In this document: one piece after another, positions 35,989-45,078 of the stretch
Layout: every line of letters starts with the position of its first letter
How positions within the stretch are numbered: position 1 is the stretch's first letter
Assembly (NCBI GenBank): GCA_947624165.1
Contig: CANQJC010000001.1
Coordinates: 62,001 to 126,000, forward strand
From: an uncultured Clostridia bacterium
GTDB lineage: Bacteria; Bacillota; Clostridia; UBA1381
Reading direction: 5' to 3'
Length of the DNA stretch: 64,000 bases
Notes under the pieces: model-generated
What the model was told of the DNA's origin: nothing
What the model saw: the letters and a program-made list of their open reading frames with translations, nothing else
Databases searched by the model: none
Position numbers and translations under genes: made by a program

Positions 35989-36684
35989 ATGCTTGGATTA
36001 TACGGCTTTTTTGATCCGACATACGTATTGGTAATCATTTCTTTTGCCCTGACGCTGTTCGCGTCGTTCGGCGTTAAGGCGACTTTTTCAAAATATAATG
36101 AGATACACAGCTCAACGGGACTTACCGCGGCTATGGCGGCAAGAAGAATTCTTGACGCGAACGGACTTCAAAATATACGGATAGAGCATACGGCGGGCGA
36201 GCTTACCGACCATTACAGCCCGAACGAGGACGTAATAAGACTTTCGGATTCGACGTACGATTCCTCATCCGTGGCTGCGATAGGCGTCGCGGCGCACGAG
36301 TGCGGACATGCCATACAGCATAAAGTCGGATACGTACCGATAAAAATCCGAAACAGTATAGTCCCCGCGGTAAATTTAAGCAACGCCTTGTCAATGCCGC
36401 TGTTTATAATCGGCATTATATTTGGCTTCACACCGCTCCAGCTTGCCGGCGCGATCCTTTTCGCCATGGTGCTCGTGTTCCAGCTTGTGACGCTTCCTAC
36501 CGAAACAAACGCTTCGCGCCGCGCCATGAAAACGCTTGAAAGCATGAATATGCTTGAAGGCGACGAGCTTGTCGGCGCGAGAAAAACGCTTATCGCGGCG
36601 GCTATGACATACGTTGCGGCTGTTGCGTCGACCGCGCTTCAATTCCTGCGTCTGCTGATGCTTGCGAACCGAAGGAGACGCTGA
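35989..36684 (+). CDS. yugP: membrane zinc metallopeptidase (YugP family)
   Basis: A 231-residue predicted membrane protease of the YugP/Zn_peptidase_2 family. It has an N-terminal membrane segment, the zinc motif AAHECGHAIQHK (HExxH, about residue 103), and two hydrophobic segments near 130-170 (PLFIIGIIFGFTPLQLAGAI). A more distal motif TLPTETNASRRAMKTL is typical. Substrate is unknown. It lies between fmt and rsmB, a position common in Clostridia. The start follows AAGGAGGAAGG. Only two bases separate it from rsmB. Confidence 0.9.
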   Translation: MLGLYGFFDPTYVLVIISFALTLFASFGVKATFSKYNEIHSSTGLTAAMAARRILDANGLQNIRIEHTAGELTDHYSPNEDVIRLSDSTYDSSSVAAIGVAAHECGHAIQHKVGYVPIKIRNSIVPAVNLSNALSMPLFIIGIIFGFTPLQLAGAILFAMVLVFQLVTLPTETNASRRAMKTLESMNMLEGDELVGARKTLIAAAMTYVAAVASTALQFLRLLMLANRRRR

Positions 36685-36686
36685 CG

Positions 36687-37934
36687 GTGTCCGCGAGAGA
36701 AACCGCGCTGAAGATAATATACGACATTGAATTTAACGGCGCGTATTCAAACATGGCACTGAAAAAGTCGATACCAAAGGACATGGAAAAACGCGAAAAG
36801 GCACTTGTGACCGCACTTGTTTACGGCGTTATCGACAAAAAGCTTACGCTCGATTACGTCATATCGCAATTTTCAAAGCTTAGGATAAACAAGCTGTCGA
36901 AATATATTTTGATAATACTCCGTATGGGACTGTACCAGCTCATGTTTATGGACAAAATACCGAACAGCGCGGCTGTAAACGAAAGCGTAAGACTTGCGAA
37001 GAAATACGGACACGGTGCGTCGGCGGGATTCGTGAACGGAGTTTTGAGGACCGCGTCCCGTTCGGAAATCGAATATCCGAGCGACGGGAACGAGTTTCTG
37101 TCGGTACGCTATTCGTTCCCGCTTCAATTATGCGAAAAATGGGTAAAGGATTTCGGGTACGGCTTCGCTGAGGAGTTGCTGAAGTCTTTTGAAGAAACGC
37201 CCAAGCTGTACTTAAGACCGAACAGATTGAAAACGACCGCGGAGGAGCTTCTTTCAAAGCTCGGACGCGGAGGGAGGGTCGTCGGTGATATGATAGTGAC
37301 GGACGAGGGCTTCGACGTGTCGGACGACGAGTTGTTCAGACGCGGTTATTACACGGTGCAGGATCCGGCGGCATACGGCGCGGCTCGGACGCTCGCGCCG
37401 CGGGAGGGCGACACGGTGATAGACGTGTGCGCCGCGCCGGGCGGCAAAACGACCGCCATGGCTGAAATGATGAACGACACGGGAAGGATATATGCGTTCG
37501 ACATATATCCTCATAAAACCGAGCTTATCAATAAAAATGCCGAAAGACTCGGCATAACTATCATAGAAACCGCCATAAAAAACGGCTGCGAATTTGACGA
37601 ACGCTTCTCGGAAATCGCGGACAGGATCTTATGCGACGTACCGTGTTCGGGACTTGGGATCGTGCGGCGTAAGCCTGAGATAAAATGGCGCGCCGCAGCA
37701 AATACGCTTCCCGAGACACAGCTTGAAATACTGTCGAACGCCGCGCGTTACCTCAAAATCGGAGGGGAGATCGTCTATTCCACCTGCACGGTCGAACGCG
37801 GTGAAAACGAAGGCGTGACCGACGCGTTTCTCAATGGAAACAAGAATTTTTCAAAACTTTGCGAAAAGACCTTCTATCCGCATATCGACGGCACGGACGG
37901 CTTTTATATATGCAAGATGAAAAGGGTAAAATAA
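36687..37934 (+). CDS. rsmB: 16S rRNA (cytosine-967-C5)-methyltransferase
   Basis: A 415-residue RsmB/Sun. The N-terminal NusB-like domain (about 1-130) is followed by the methyltransferase domain with the SAM motif VIDVCAAPGGKTTAMAEMM. The two cysteines of this class are in CDVPCSGLGIVRRKPE (catalysis region) and YSTCTVERGENE. The start is GTG at 36687, preceded by AAGGAGACG. The rlmN gene starts immediately after its stop. Confidence 0.94.
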   Translation: MSARETALKIIYDIEFNGAYSNMALKKSIPKDMEKREKALVTALVYGVIDKKLTLDYVISQFSKLRINKLSKYILIILRMGLYQLMFMDKIPNSAAVNESVRLAKKYGHGASAGFVNGVLRTASRSEIEYPSDGNEFLSVRYSFPLQLCEKWVKDFGYGFAEELLKSFEETPKLYLRPNRLKTTAEELLSKLGRGGRVVGDMIVTDEGFDVSDDELFRRGYYTVQDPAAYGAARTLAPREGDTVIDVCAAPGGKTTAMAEMMNDTGRIYAFDIYPHKTELINKNAERLGITIIETAIKNGCEFDERFSEIADRILCDVPCSGLGIVRRKPEIKWRAAANTLPETQLEILSNAARYLKIGGEIVYSTCTVERGENEGVTDAFLNGNKNFSKLCEKTFYPHIDGTDGFYICKMKRVK

Positions 37935-38954
37935 ATGATTGACTTAAAAGATTTCGAATATAAGGAGCTTGAGGAATACATACAGTCTTTGGGCGAGAAG
38001 AAATTCCGTGCCGAGCAAATTTTCTCATGGCTGCATAAGGGCGTGCAAAGCTACGCCGAAATGACAAATCTTCCAAAGACGCTCCGCGAAAAACTTGAAA
38101 AAGAGACATATGTCTCCACGCTCAAAATCCGCGAGAAATACGTTTCAAAGCTCGACGGCACAGTAAAGTACCTGTTTGAGCTTCCCGACGGAAACTGCAT
38201 CGAAAGCGTTGTGATGCGGTATCATCACGGATTGACGATATGTATATCCAGTCAGGTGGGCTGCCGCATGGGCTGCCGATTCTGCGCTTCAACGATCGGC
38301 GGTCTGTACAGGAGCCTTACTGCGGGAGAAATACTGAATCAGGTGATTTTCGCGTCGAAAGACGTGGGCGAAAGAATAAGCAACATTGTAATGATGGGCA
38401 TAGGCGAACCGCTCGATAACTATGACAACGTAATTAAGTTTTTGCATAACGTAAACCATGAAAAGGGTATTTGCATAGGGTACAGACATATTACGCTGTC
38501 AAGCTGCGGTATAGCGGATAATATAAACCGTCTTGCGGACGAAAATCTTCCGATAACGCTCACGATATCTCTTCACGCGCCGAACGACGAGGTGAGAGAT
38601 ACGATCATGCCGATAAATCGTAAATACAATATAAGCGCGCTTCTCGATGCGTGCGGGTATTACGCTAAAAAGACCGGCAGGAGGATAAGCTTCGAGTATT
38701 CGCTTATAAGCGGCGTGAACGATTCAACCGCTCATGCCGAAGAACTCGCCAAGCTCGTGAAAGGGCTGCACGCCCATGTAAATTTGATTCCCGTAAACAA
38801 AGTCGAGGAACGAAGCTTCAAAAAGGGAAGCAGAGAAGAAATAGACGCTTTCCGCGATAAGCTTACGTCGCTCGGCATTAACGCTACCGTTCGCAGAGAA
38901 TTGGGAGCCGATATTCAAGCTTCCTGTGGACAACTGCGGAAAAAGGTGCTATAA
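37935..38954 (+). CDS. rlmN: dual-specificity RNA methyltransferase RlmN
   Basis: Radical SAM enzyme that methylates adenine 2503 of 23S rRNA and adenine 37 of some tRNAs; 339 residues. The cluster motif is CRMGCRFCAS (CX3CX2C). MMGIGEPLDNYDNV and LAISLHAP-like TLTISLHAPNDEVRD follow. The C-terminal catalytic cysteine is in QASCGQLRKK. It starts at the base after the rsmB stop, so the two rRNA methylases are coupled. Confidence 0.96.
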   Translation: MIDLKDFEYKELEEYIQSLGEKKFRAEQIFSWLHKGVQSYAEMTNLPKTLREKLEKETYVSTLKIREKYVSKLDGTVKYLFELPDGNCIESVVMRYHHGLTICISSQVGCRMGCRFCASTIGGLYRSLTAGEILNQVIFASKDVGERISNIVMMGIGEPLDNYDNVIKFLHNVNHEKGICIGYRHITLSSCGIADNINRLADENLPITLTISLHAPNDEVRDTIMPINRKYNISALLDACGYYAKKTGRRISFEYSLISGVNDSTAHAEELAKLVKGLHAHVNLIPVNKVEERSFKKGSREEIDAFRDKLTSLGINATVRRELGADIQASCGQLRKKVL

Positions 38955-38999
38955 TACAGAATGAAGAAATATTGAATTGAAAAGAGGTGAATTGCGAAC

Positions 39000-39746
39000 A
39001 TGAAATTTGGTGCGATTACCGATATAGGAATGCACAGAAAAATCAACGAGGACAATTACTATGTCAACGAAAGCGATGTGTTTCCGTATGCGATAGTGGC
39101 GGACGGTATGGGCGGACATCAGGCGGGCGAGATCGCCAGCATGATGGCTGTGGACATAATCGAGGAATATCTTGCAAAGAATCTCAGCGAAGAGCTTGAC
39201 TACGTGGAAGCGGGAGAGGTTATGCGTCAGTCGTTCATATCAGCCAACAGTATCATCTACAATTATGCGAAAAACCATTATAAAATAATGGGAATGGGAA
39301 CTACCGCTACGCTCGCGCTTATTTACCGCGGCAAGCTTATAACGGCTCATGTCGGCGACAGCAGAGCGTATTACATCGCTGACGGGACGATAACGCAGGT
39401 CACAAAAGACCATTCCTACGTTAACGAACTGTTGATGCGCGGCGAAATAACGCCCGAAATGGCAAAAAATCATCCGAAAAAAAATTACATAACACGCGCT
39501 ATGGGTGCCGAAGACACGCTAAAGGTGGACATAACCATAAAGCCGTACAACGGAGGAAGGGTCGTGCTGTGCAGCGACGGACTCACCAATTTTGTAAGCG
39601 ATGAAGAAATCATGGCGTATATTTCAAGAGAAAAACCGCTGGACACGAGTTGCGAAGAACTCGTCGCCCTTGCAAATTCGCGCGGCGGCGCGGATAATAT
39701 AACTATTGTGGCTTTGGAAAGGGAGAAATGCGATAATGAACAGTGA
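39000..39746 (+). CDS. stp: PP2C-type serine/threonine phosphatase
   Basis: A 248-residue PrpC/Stp1 phosphatase that reverses PrkC phosphorylation. Metal-binding motifs are INEDNYYV, VADGMGGHQAGEIAS, and GDSRAYYIADGTITQVTKDHS; VLCSDGLTNFVSDEEI and GGADNITIVAL supply the remaining aspartates. It overlaps prkC by 11 bases. The pair stp-prkC-rsgA-rpe-thiN is standard in Firmicutes. Confidence 0.95.
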   Translation: MKFGAITDIGMHRKINEDNYYVNESDVFPYAIVADGMGGHQAGEIASMMAVDIIEEYLAKNLSEELDYVEAGEVMRQSFISANSIIYNYAKNHYKIMGMGTTATLALIYRGKLITAHVGDSRAYYIADGTITQVTKDHSYVNELLMRGEITPEMAKNHPKKNYITRAMGAEDTLKVDITIKPYNGGRVVLCSDGLTNFVSDEEIMAYISREKPLDTSCEELVALANSRGGADNITIVALEREKCDNEQ

Positions 39747-41838
39747 TAATTTAACGGGAATAACACTTGCAAATAGATATGATATGCTCGAAAAAATCGG
39801 TACGGGCGGTATGGCTACGGTGTATAAAGCCAAAGACACGCTTTTAAACCGCAACGTTGCCATAAAAATACTGCGTGATTCGCTTGAAGACGAAAAGAAC
39901 GTGGTATCAAATTTTATAAAGGAGGCGCAGTCCTCCGCAAGCCTTGTACACAATAACATTGTGTCCGTATACGACGTCGGCGAGGAAAACGGACTTAATT
40001 ATATGGTCATGGAGTACGTTGACGGAATAACCCTGAAAGAATACATAAAGCAAAACGGCGCGCTGCCTTGGCAGGAAGCGTGCGATTTTGCGATACAAAT
40101 CGGACAGGGAATAAGCGAGGCTCATTCGATAAATATAATACACCGCGACATAAAACCTCAAAATATACTGATGACGAAGGATAAGACGCTTAAGGTAACG
40201 GACTTCGGTATCGCGCGCGCGGTCGCGGGCGAAACGACGGTCGTAGGCGGCAGCGCGCTTGGCAGCGTGCATTATATTTCGCCGGAACAGGCGCGCGGCG
40301 GCTATACCGACGCGCGAAGCGACATATATTCTTTGGGTATCGTCCTTTATGAAATGCTCACGGGCAAAGTGCCGTTCGATGGCGACACGGCTGTGAGCGT
40401 CGCGCTGATGCACCTCGAGAAGGAGCCGGTAAACGTAAAGGTCATTAACCTTGACATACCGACCGATTTGGCGTATGTGACGATGAAGTCCGTGTCGAAG
40501 GAACCGTCCGCGCGTTACCAGAGCGTGCAGGTGCTGCTTGACGACCTTCACGCCGTACTTGCGGACGAGCCGCTTCCGAGCCGCGAAGCGAAATACAGAA
40601 AAACAATGTCAGAGACGGAACAGGAAAGCGACGACGATTACGACGTTTTGGACGAGGTCGACGACGATATCGCCGAGATACCTGAAGATATTGAGATCGG
40701 TGAAGACGATATGGAGCAGCGCGGACGCTCAAACAGGAAAACAGAGGTAAAGAAAAAGAACCAAAAACAGAAAAAAGAGGACAGAATAGCGGTCGTGCTC
40801 GCCATATCGACCATCGTTGTCGCCGCGCTCGTCGCGCTTGCCGTATATTTCGGAGTAAATATGAGCAAGGAAGCGAGCGTACCCGACTTTACCAATATGA
40901 CGATAGAAGAAGCGACTGCTGCGGCAAATAAGGAAGGACTTAAAATTGCGGACGAGATAGAGTATTCGCTCTCCGATACGGTCGAGGAAAACCGCGTAAT
41001 ATCGCAGAATCCCGAAGCCCGCAAGATAGTGAAGAAGAACAGTGAAATAAAGCTTGTCGTTTCGATAGGCTCGTCGGGCGGTAATATTTCCGCGCCGAAC
41101 GTGGTAAACAAGCTGTTTGACGAAGCCGTTGCCGAAATAATAGGCGCGGGTCTTAATTATACGGTACAGGAGGAAAATTCGGACGAGATAGCCGCAGGAT
41201 ATATAATTCGTCAAACCCCGCTTGCGGGAACAAAGCTTACGCAGAACGACACAATAAACCTGCACGTCAGCAAGGGCAGCGCGAACGCGCAGCCTACGGC
41301 AGCCGCGGAAACTGTGTCCGTACCGAGCATAATCGGTCTCGGCAGAGATCAAGCGGAAGCGACGCTTCGCGCGAACGGACTGGGGCTGGGAAACGTGTCG
41401 AGAAAAGCTTCCACCGCCGCCGAAGGCACGGTAATATCGCAAAGTCCCGATTTGGGCAAGAGCGTGCCTAAAGGCTCGTTCGTAAGCGTTGTTCTGTCGC
41501 GCGGACCCGAAGCTGAAACGCCGCAGACTGAAACAAACGCACAAAACGAAACTCCGCAGAATGAGAATAATGAATCTCAGCAGAACGAGCCGGAGACTTC
41601 GGGTGAAGATAATGAAAGCTCGGAGATGTCGACGCGTACCTTTACGGTCAAGATACCCGACACGGCGAACGACACGGTAAACGTGGAGATCGTCGTGAAC
41701 GGCAGGACCCATTACAGCGGCGTTCACTCAAAGTCCGAGGGGACCGTCTCTCTCGACATAAAGGGATCGGGTACGGCTGAGGTACAGGCGTATATCGACG
41801 GAAGCAAGGTAAGCGACAGAACAATAAACTTTAACTAA
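39736..41838 (+). CDS. prkC: serine/threonine protein kinase with PASTA domains (PrkC/Stk1)
   Basis: A 700-residue membrane kinase that senses peptidoglycan fragments and controls growth and, in spore formers, germination. The kinase domain (1-270) has IGTGGMATVYKAKD, Lys44 in VAIK, Asp138 in HRDIKPQN and DFG at 156. A charged linker (290-350) precedes one membrane helix (351-373). Three outer PASTA domains follow (about 380-600), starting VPDFTNMTIEEA, APNVVNKLFDEA and VPSIIGLGRDQA. A Gln/Asn/Glu-rich linker then leads to a small C-terminal beta domain (about 640-700), not part of the PASTA repeats. The start is ATG 39736, inside the stp 3' end. Confidence 0.95.
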   Translation: MNSDNLTGITLANRYDMLEKIGTGGMATVYKAKDTLLNRNVAIKILRDSLEDEKNVVSNFIKEAQSSASLVHNNIVSVYDVGEENGLNYMVMEYVDGITLKEYIKQNGALPWQEACDFAIQIGQGISEAHSINIIHRDIKPQNILMTKDKTLKVTDFGIARAVAGETTVVGGSALGSVHYISPEQARGGYTDARSDIYSLGIVLYEMLTGKVPFDGDTAVSVALMHLEKEPVNVKVINLDIPTDLAYVTMKSVSKEPSARYQSVQVLLDDLHAVLADEPLPSREAKYRKTMSETEQESDDDYDVLDEVDDDIAEIPEDIEIGEDDMEQRGRSNRKTEVKKKNQKQKKEDRIAVVLAISTIVVAALVALAVYFGVNMSKEASVPDFTNMTIEEATAAANKEGLKIADEIEYSLSDTVEENRVISQNPEARKIVKKNSEIKLVVSIGSSGGNISAPNVVNKLFDEAVAEIIGAGLNYTVQEENSDEIAAGYIIRQTPLAGTKLTQNDTINLHVSKGSANAQPTAAAETVSVPSIIGLGRDQAEATLRANGLGLGNVSRKASTAAEGTVISQSPDLGKSVPKGSFVSVVLSRGPEAETPQTETNAQNETPQNENNESQQNEPETSGEDNESSEMSTRTFTVKIPDTANDTVNVEIVVNGRTHYSGVHSKSEGTVSLDIKGSGTAEVQAYIDGSKVSDRTINFN

Positions 41839-42711
41839 ATGAACAGTACGGTCGGAACTATAATAAAAGGAATAGGGGGCTTTTACTATGTAAAAGTCTC
41901 CGAAAACGTATACGAATGTAAAGCGCGCGGCGTACTCAGGAAACAGCGTGTCACACCGATGATAGGCGACAGAGTCGCGATATGTCTCGACGGCGAAAAG
42001 GGGAGCATAGAGGAGATATTTCCGAGGAAATCATATCTTATACGCCCGCCTGTGGCAAATATAGACACAATGGTCCTTGTCGCCGCGTCAACAATGCCCG
42101 AGTCGAACACATTCACGATAGACAAAATGCTCGTCAATGCGGAGATAAGCGGCGTCGAGCCTGTTGTCTGCGTAAATAAAACGGATATAAAAAACGGCTC
42201 TTATCTCGAAGAGATTTATTCGAGCGCGGGATATAAGGTCTTTTGCCTGAGCGCGGAGACGGGAGAGGGGGTCGGCGACCTCACGGATTATCTGCGCGGC
42301 AGGACGAGCGCGTTCGCCGGACTTTCCGGCGTTGGTAAATCAAGTATTCTGAGCATAATTACCGAGGACAGTCTTGAAACCGGCGGCATATCGGAAAAGA
42401 TAAGCCGCGGCAGACATACGACGCGTCACGTCGAACTGTTCGAGATGAAGGACGGCGGTTTTGTGCTCGATACGCCGGGCTTCAGCTCGCTTGAGGTGGA
42501 AGGGATCAAAGCGGACGATTTGCAGGATTTTTTTCCCGAGATGTCCGGCGTGAGGGAAAAGTGCCGTTTCCGCGGCTGCTCGCACATAAACGAGCCGGAC
42601 TGCTTCGTAAAGGAAATGCTTAAAAACGGAGAAATGGCTCCCTCGCGATATGAAAGCTACGCGGAGCTTTACAATAAACTAAAAACAATAAAGGAATGGG
42701 AAAAGAAATGA
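41839..42711 (+). CDS. rsgA: ribosome small subunit-dependent GTPase A
   Basis: Circularly permuted GTPase for late 30S assembly; 290 residues. An N-terminal OB fold is followed by G4 CVNKTD, then G1 GLSGVGKSSILSII, and G3 DTPGF. The C-terminal zinc knuckle is CRFRGCSHINEPDC. The start directly follows the prkC stop, and its own stop overlaps rpe (ATGA). Confidence 0.96.
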   Translation: MNSTVGTIIKGIGGFYYVKVSENVYECKARGVLRKQRVTPMIGDRVAICLDGEKGSIEEIFPRKSYLIRPPVANIDTMVLVAASTMPESNTFTIDKMLVNAEISGVEPVVCVNKTDIKNGSYLEEIYSSAGYKVFCLSAETGEGVGDLTDYLRGRTSAFAGLSGVGKSSILSIITEDSLETGGISEKISRGRHTTRHVELFEMKDGGFVLDTPGFSSLEVEGIKADDLQDFFPEMSGVREKCRFRGCSHINEPDCFVKEMLKNGEMAPSRYESYAELYNKLKTIKEWEKK

Positions 42712-43340
42712 TACTTGCTCCATCTATACTTGCGGCTGATTTCGGTATTCTGGCGGAGCAGATAAAGCGCGCGGAAAAAGCGGGCGCGCAATGGCTGCAT
42801 ATAGACGTTATGGACGGACGGTTTGTGCCGAATATATCATTCGGTCTGCCGGTCGTAAAATCAATACGCAAATACACAAACATGTTTTTCGACGTTCATC
42901 TCATGATAGAGGAACCCGAAAAATATATAGACGCGTTTATCGACGCGGGCGCGGACGGCGTGACGTTTCACATTGAAGCGGCAAAGGATCCGTCGGCCTG
43001 TATAGATATGATCAAAGGACGCGGCAAAAAGGTCGGGATATCGATAAATCCCGCCACGCCCGCGGAGGATATCAAGCCGTACATAGACAGGATAGATATG
43101 GCACTCGTAATGAGCGTCGAACCGGGGTACGGCGGTCAGTCGTACATGGACGGGGTGAACGAAAAGATAAGAGAACTGCGTTTATACGCGGGACAGGATT
43201 TCCATATAGAGGTCGACGGAGGAATCGTAAGGGATAATATATGCGCCGCACTGGACGCGGGCGCGGACGTTATAGTTTCGGGTACGGCGGTTTTCGGCGG
43301 CGACATAGAAACTTCGGTAAAGGAATTGCTTGAGATATGA
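42708..43340 (+). CDS. rpe: ribulose-phosphate 3-epimerase
   Basis: A 210-residue TIM-barrel epimerase of the pentose phosphate pathway. It begins ILAPSILAADFGILAEQIK; metal and catalytic residues are in HIDVMDGRFVPNISFG, FDVHLMIEEPEKYI and MSVEPGYGGQSY; the phosphate site is in EVDGGI and VSGTAVFGG. ATG 42708 overlaps the rsgA stop and gives the family N-terminus; ATG 42696 would place the ribosome site too close. Confidence 0.96.
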   Translation: MILAPSILAADFGILAEQIKRAEKAGAQWLHIDVMDGRFVPNISFGLPVVKSIRKYTNMFFDVHLMIEEPEKYIDAFIDAGADGVTFHIEAAKDPSACIDMIKGRGKKVGISINPATPAEDIKPYIDRIDMALVMSVEPGYGGQSYMDGVNEKIRELRLYAGQDFHIEVDGGIVRDNICAALDAGADVIVSGTAVFGGDIETSVKELLEI

Positions 43341-43945
43341 GAGCTGTAATTATCGGTAACGGACAGATAAACGATTATGAATATATAAAAAGTAAAATCC
43401 GCTCTGCGGATTTTATAATATGCGCCGACGGCGGTTATAATCACGCGCTGAAAATGGGAATTACGCCCGATATCCTTATAGGCGACCTCGACAGCGCGGA
43501 GAATATCGGCGCGGGTATAGAGAAGCTGCGTTATCCCGAAAGAAAGGATTTCACTGACGGAGAGCTTGCCATAGATTACGCGCTCAAAAAGGGATACGGC
43601 GATATACTTCTCCTCTCGATGACCGGCGACAGAGCCGATCATACGATCACCGACATACTCCTGATGACAAAATGCGCGAACGCGTGTATGATAGACGATA
43701 ACAATGAGATTTATATACTCAGAGACAAACTGAAAATCGAAGGTAAAAAAGGCGATACCGTTTCAATAGTCCCGATAGGCGGCGATGTTTCGGGAGTTAC
43801 GACCGAAGGATTGGAATATCCGCTTGACCGCGAAACGCTTTATTTCGGCGCGAGCCGCGGCGTAAGCAACGTGATGAACGAGGATGGATGCGCTATAACG
43901 GCTGAAAACGGGATTGCCTTGGTTATAAAGGTGAGAAACGTATGA
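43337..43945 (+). CDS. thiN: thiamine pyrophosphokinase
   Basis: Turns thiamine into thiamine diphosphate with ATP; 202 residues. Motifs are FIICADGGYNHALKMGITPD, LIGDLDSAENI, KDFTDGELAIDYAL and SMTGDRADHTI. The C-terminal beta domain contains GDTVSIVPIGGDVSGVTTEG. It overlaps rpe by four bases and the next gene by four bases (ATGA), so it is tightly coupled. No thiamine riboswitch or other thiamine gene is near. Confidence 0.94.
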   Translation: MRAVIIGNGQINDYEYIKSKIRSADFIICADGGYNHALKMGITPDILIGDLDSAENIGAGIEKLRYPERKDFTDGELAIDYALKKGYGDILLLSMTGDRADHTITDILLMTKCANACMIDDNNEIYILRDKLKIEGKKGDTVSIVPIGGDVSGVTTEGLEYPLDRETLYFGASRGVSNVMNEDGCAITAENGIALVIKVRNV

Positions 43946-45078
43946 ATGAAATGATATATCTCGATAATGCCGCGACGACAAAACCGTGCGCACAAGCGAC
44001 GGACGCGCTCTTAAAGGCGGCGCGCTGCTTCGGAAACCCGTCGTCGTTGCACGGCGTGGGGCTTGAAGCGGAGAAGCTTGTCGAGGAAAGCAGAAAAACT
44101 GTCGCGTCGCGGCTTGGCGTATCAAGCTCCGACATTCTTTTCACGTCCGGCGGCACCGAAGCGAACAATACGGCTGTTTTCGGCGCGGCATATGCGAAAA
44201 AAAGGCTTGGGGAACGCGTAGTAACAAGCAAAATCGAGCACCCCTCCGTGCTTGAAGCGTTCCGCAGACTTGAGAAGGAAGGCTTCGACGTAAGGTATAT
44301 CGGCGTAAATTCGGACGGCATAATAAAGCTTGACGAGCTTGAAAAGGAACTTGACGAGAAAACGACGCTCGTAAGCGTCATGCACGTCAATAACGAAACG
44401 GGTGTCATACAGCCGCTCGCCGAGATCAAACGCCTTATCGAAAAAAAGGCTCCGCGCGCCGTTTTTCATTCGGATTGCGTGCAGTCGTTCGGCAAAATCG
44501 ACGTAAACGCAAAAAAAATCGGCGCGGACATGATAACCGTCAGCGCGCACAAGATACGCGGCTTCAAGGGTACGGGCGCGCTTTATGTGTCCGATATGCG
44601 TATGATCCGTCCGCTTCTCTGCGGCGGCGAGCAGCAAAGAGAAATGCGCCCGGGTACCGAAAACGTCGCGGGTATACTTGCATTCGGCGCGGCTGTGAAG
44701 GAGTGCGGCGGCGACGCCGCTCGTTTTACGCGTCTCAGGGAGCTTATGAAAGCGCGGCTTTCTTCGATAAGCGATATGAAGATAAACGGCTCCGATGAAT
44801 TTAATTCAGGCTCAATACTGAACGTTTCTTTCGCGGGCATAAAAGCGGAGGTGCTTCTGCACGCGCTCGAAGCGAGGGGCGTATACGTTTCGTCCGGCTC
44901 GGCGTGTTCGTCGCATAAACCGCAGCCGAGCCATGTGCTTACGGCTATGGGTCTCGGACGCGCCGATATCGAAGGCGCGGTACGTATAAGTTTTGATGAA
45001 ACCACGACCGAGGAGGAAACGGAAGCGGCTGCCAAAATCATAGCCGAAGAAACAGCCTTAATAAGGAGATATATGTAA
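43942..45078 (+). CDS. cysteine desulfurase (NifS/IscS-like)
   Basis: A 378-residue PLP enzyme that takes sulfur from cysteine as a persulfide. It begins IYLDNAATTKPCAQATDALL. The PLP lysine is in TVSAHKIRGFKGTGALYV, and the active cysteine is in SSGSACSSHKPQPSHVL. GGEQQREMRPGTENVAGI is also conserved. It is directly followed by thiI with no spacer, which suggests it feeds sulfur to 4-thiouridine synthesis, as NifZ does in Bacillus; that assignment is from context. Confidence 0.92.
   Translation: MNEMIYLDNAATTKPCAQATDALLKAARCFGNPSSLHGVGLEAEKLVEESRKTVASRLGVSSSDILFTSGGTEANNTAVFGAAYAKKRLGERVVTSKIEHPSVLEAFRRLEKEGFDVRYIGVNSDGIIKLDELEKELDEKTTLVSVMHVNNETGVIQPLAEIKRLIEKKAPRAVFHSDCVQSFGKIDVNAKKIGADMITVSAHKIRGFKGTGALYVSDMRMIRPLLCGGEQQREMRPGTENVAGILAFGAAVKECGGDAARFTRLRELMKARLSSISDMKINGSDEFNSGSILNVSFAGIKAEVLLHALEARGVYVSSGSACSSHKPQPSHVLTAMGLGRADIEGAVRISFDETTTEEETEAAAKIIAEETALIRRYM

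Noticed and set aside
40729-41727. Long antisense ORF (332 codons) opposite prkC
   Set aside because: No family match, odd Arg/Tyr/Val-rich composition, no ribosome site; it is a shadow of the high-GC third codon positions of prkC.
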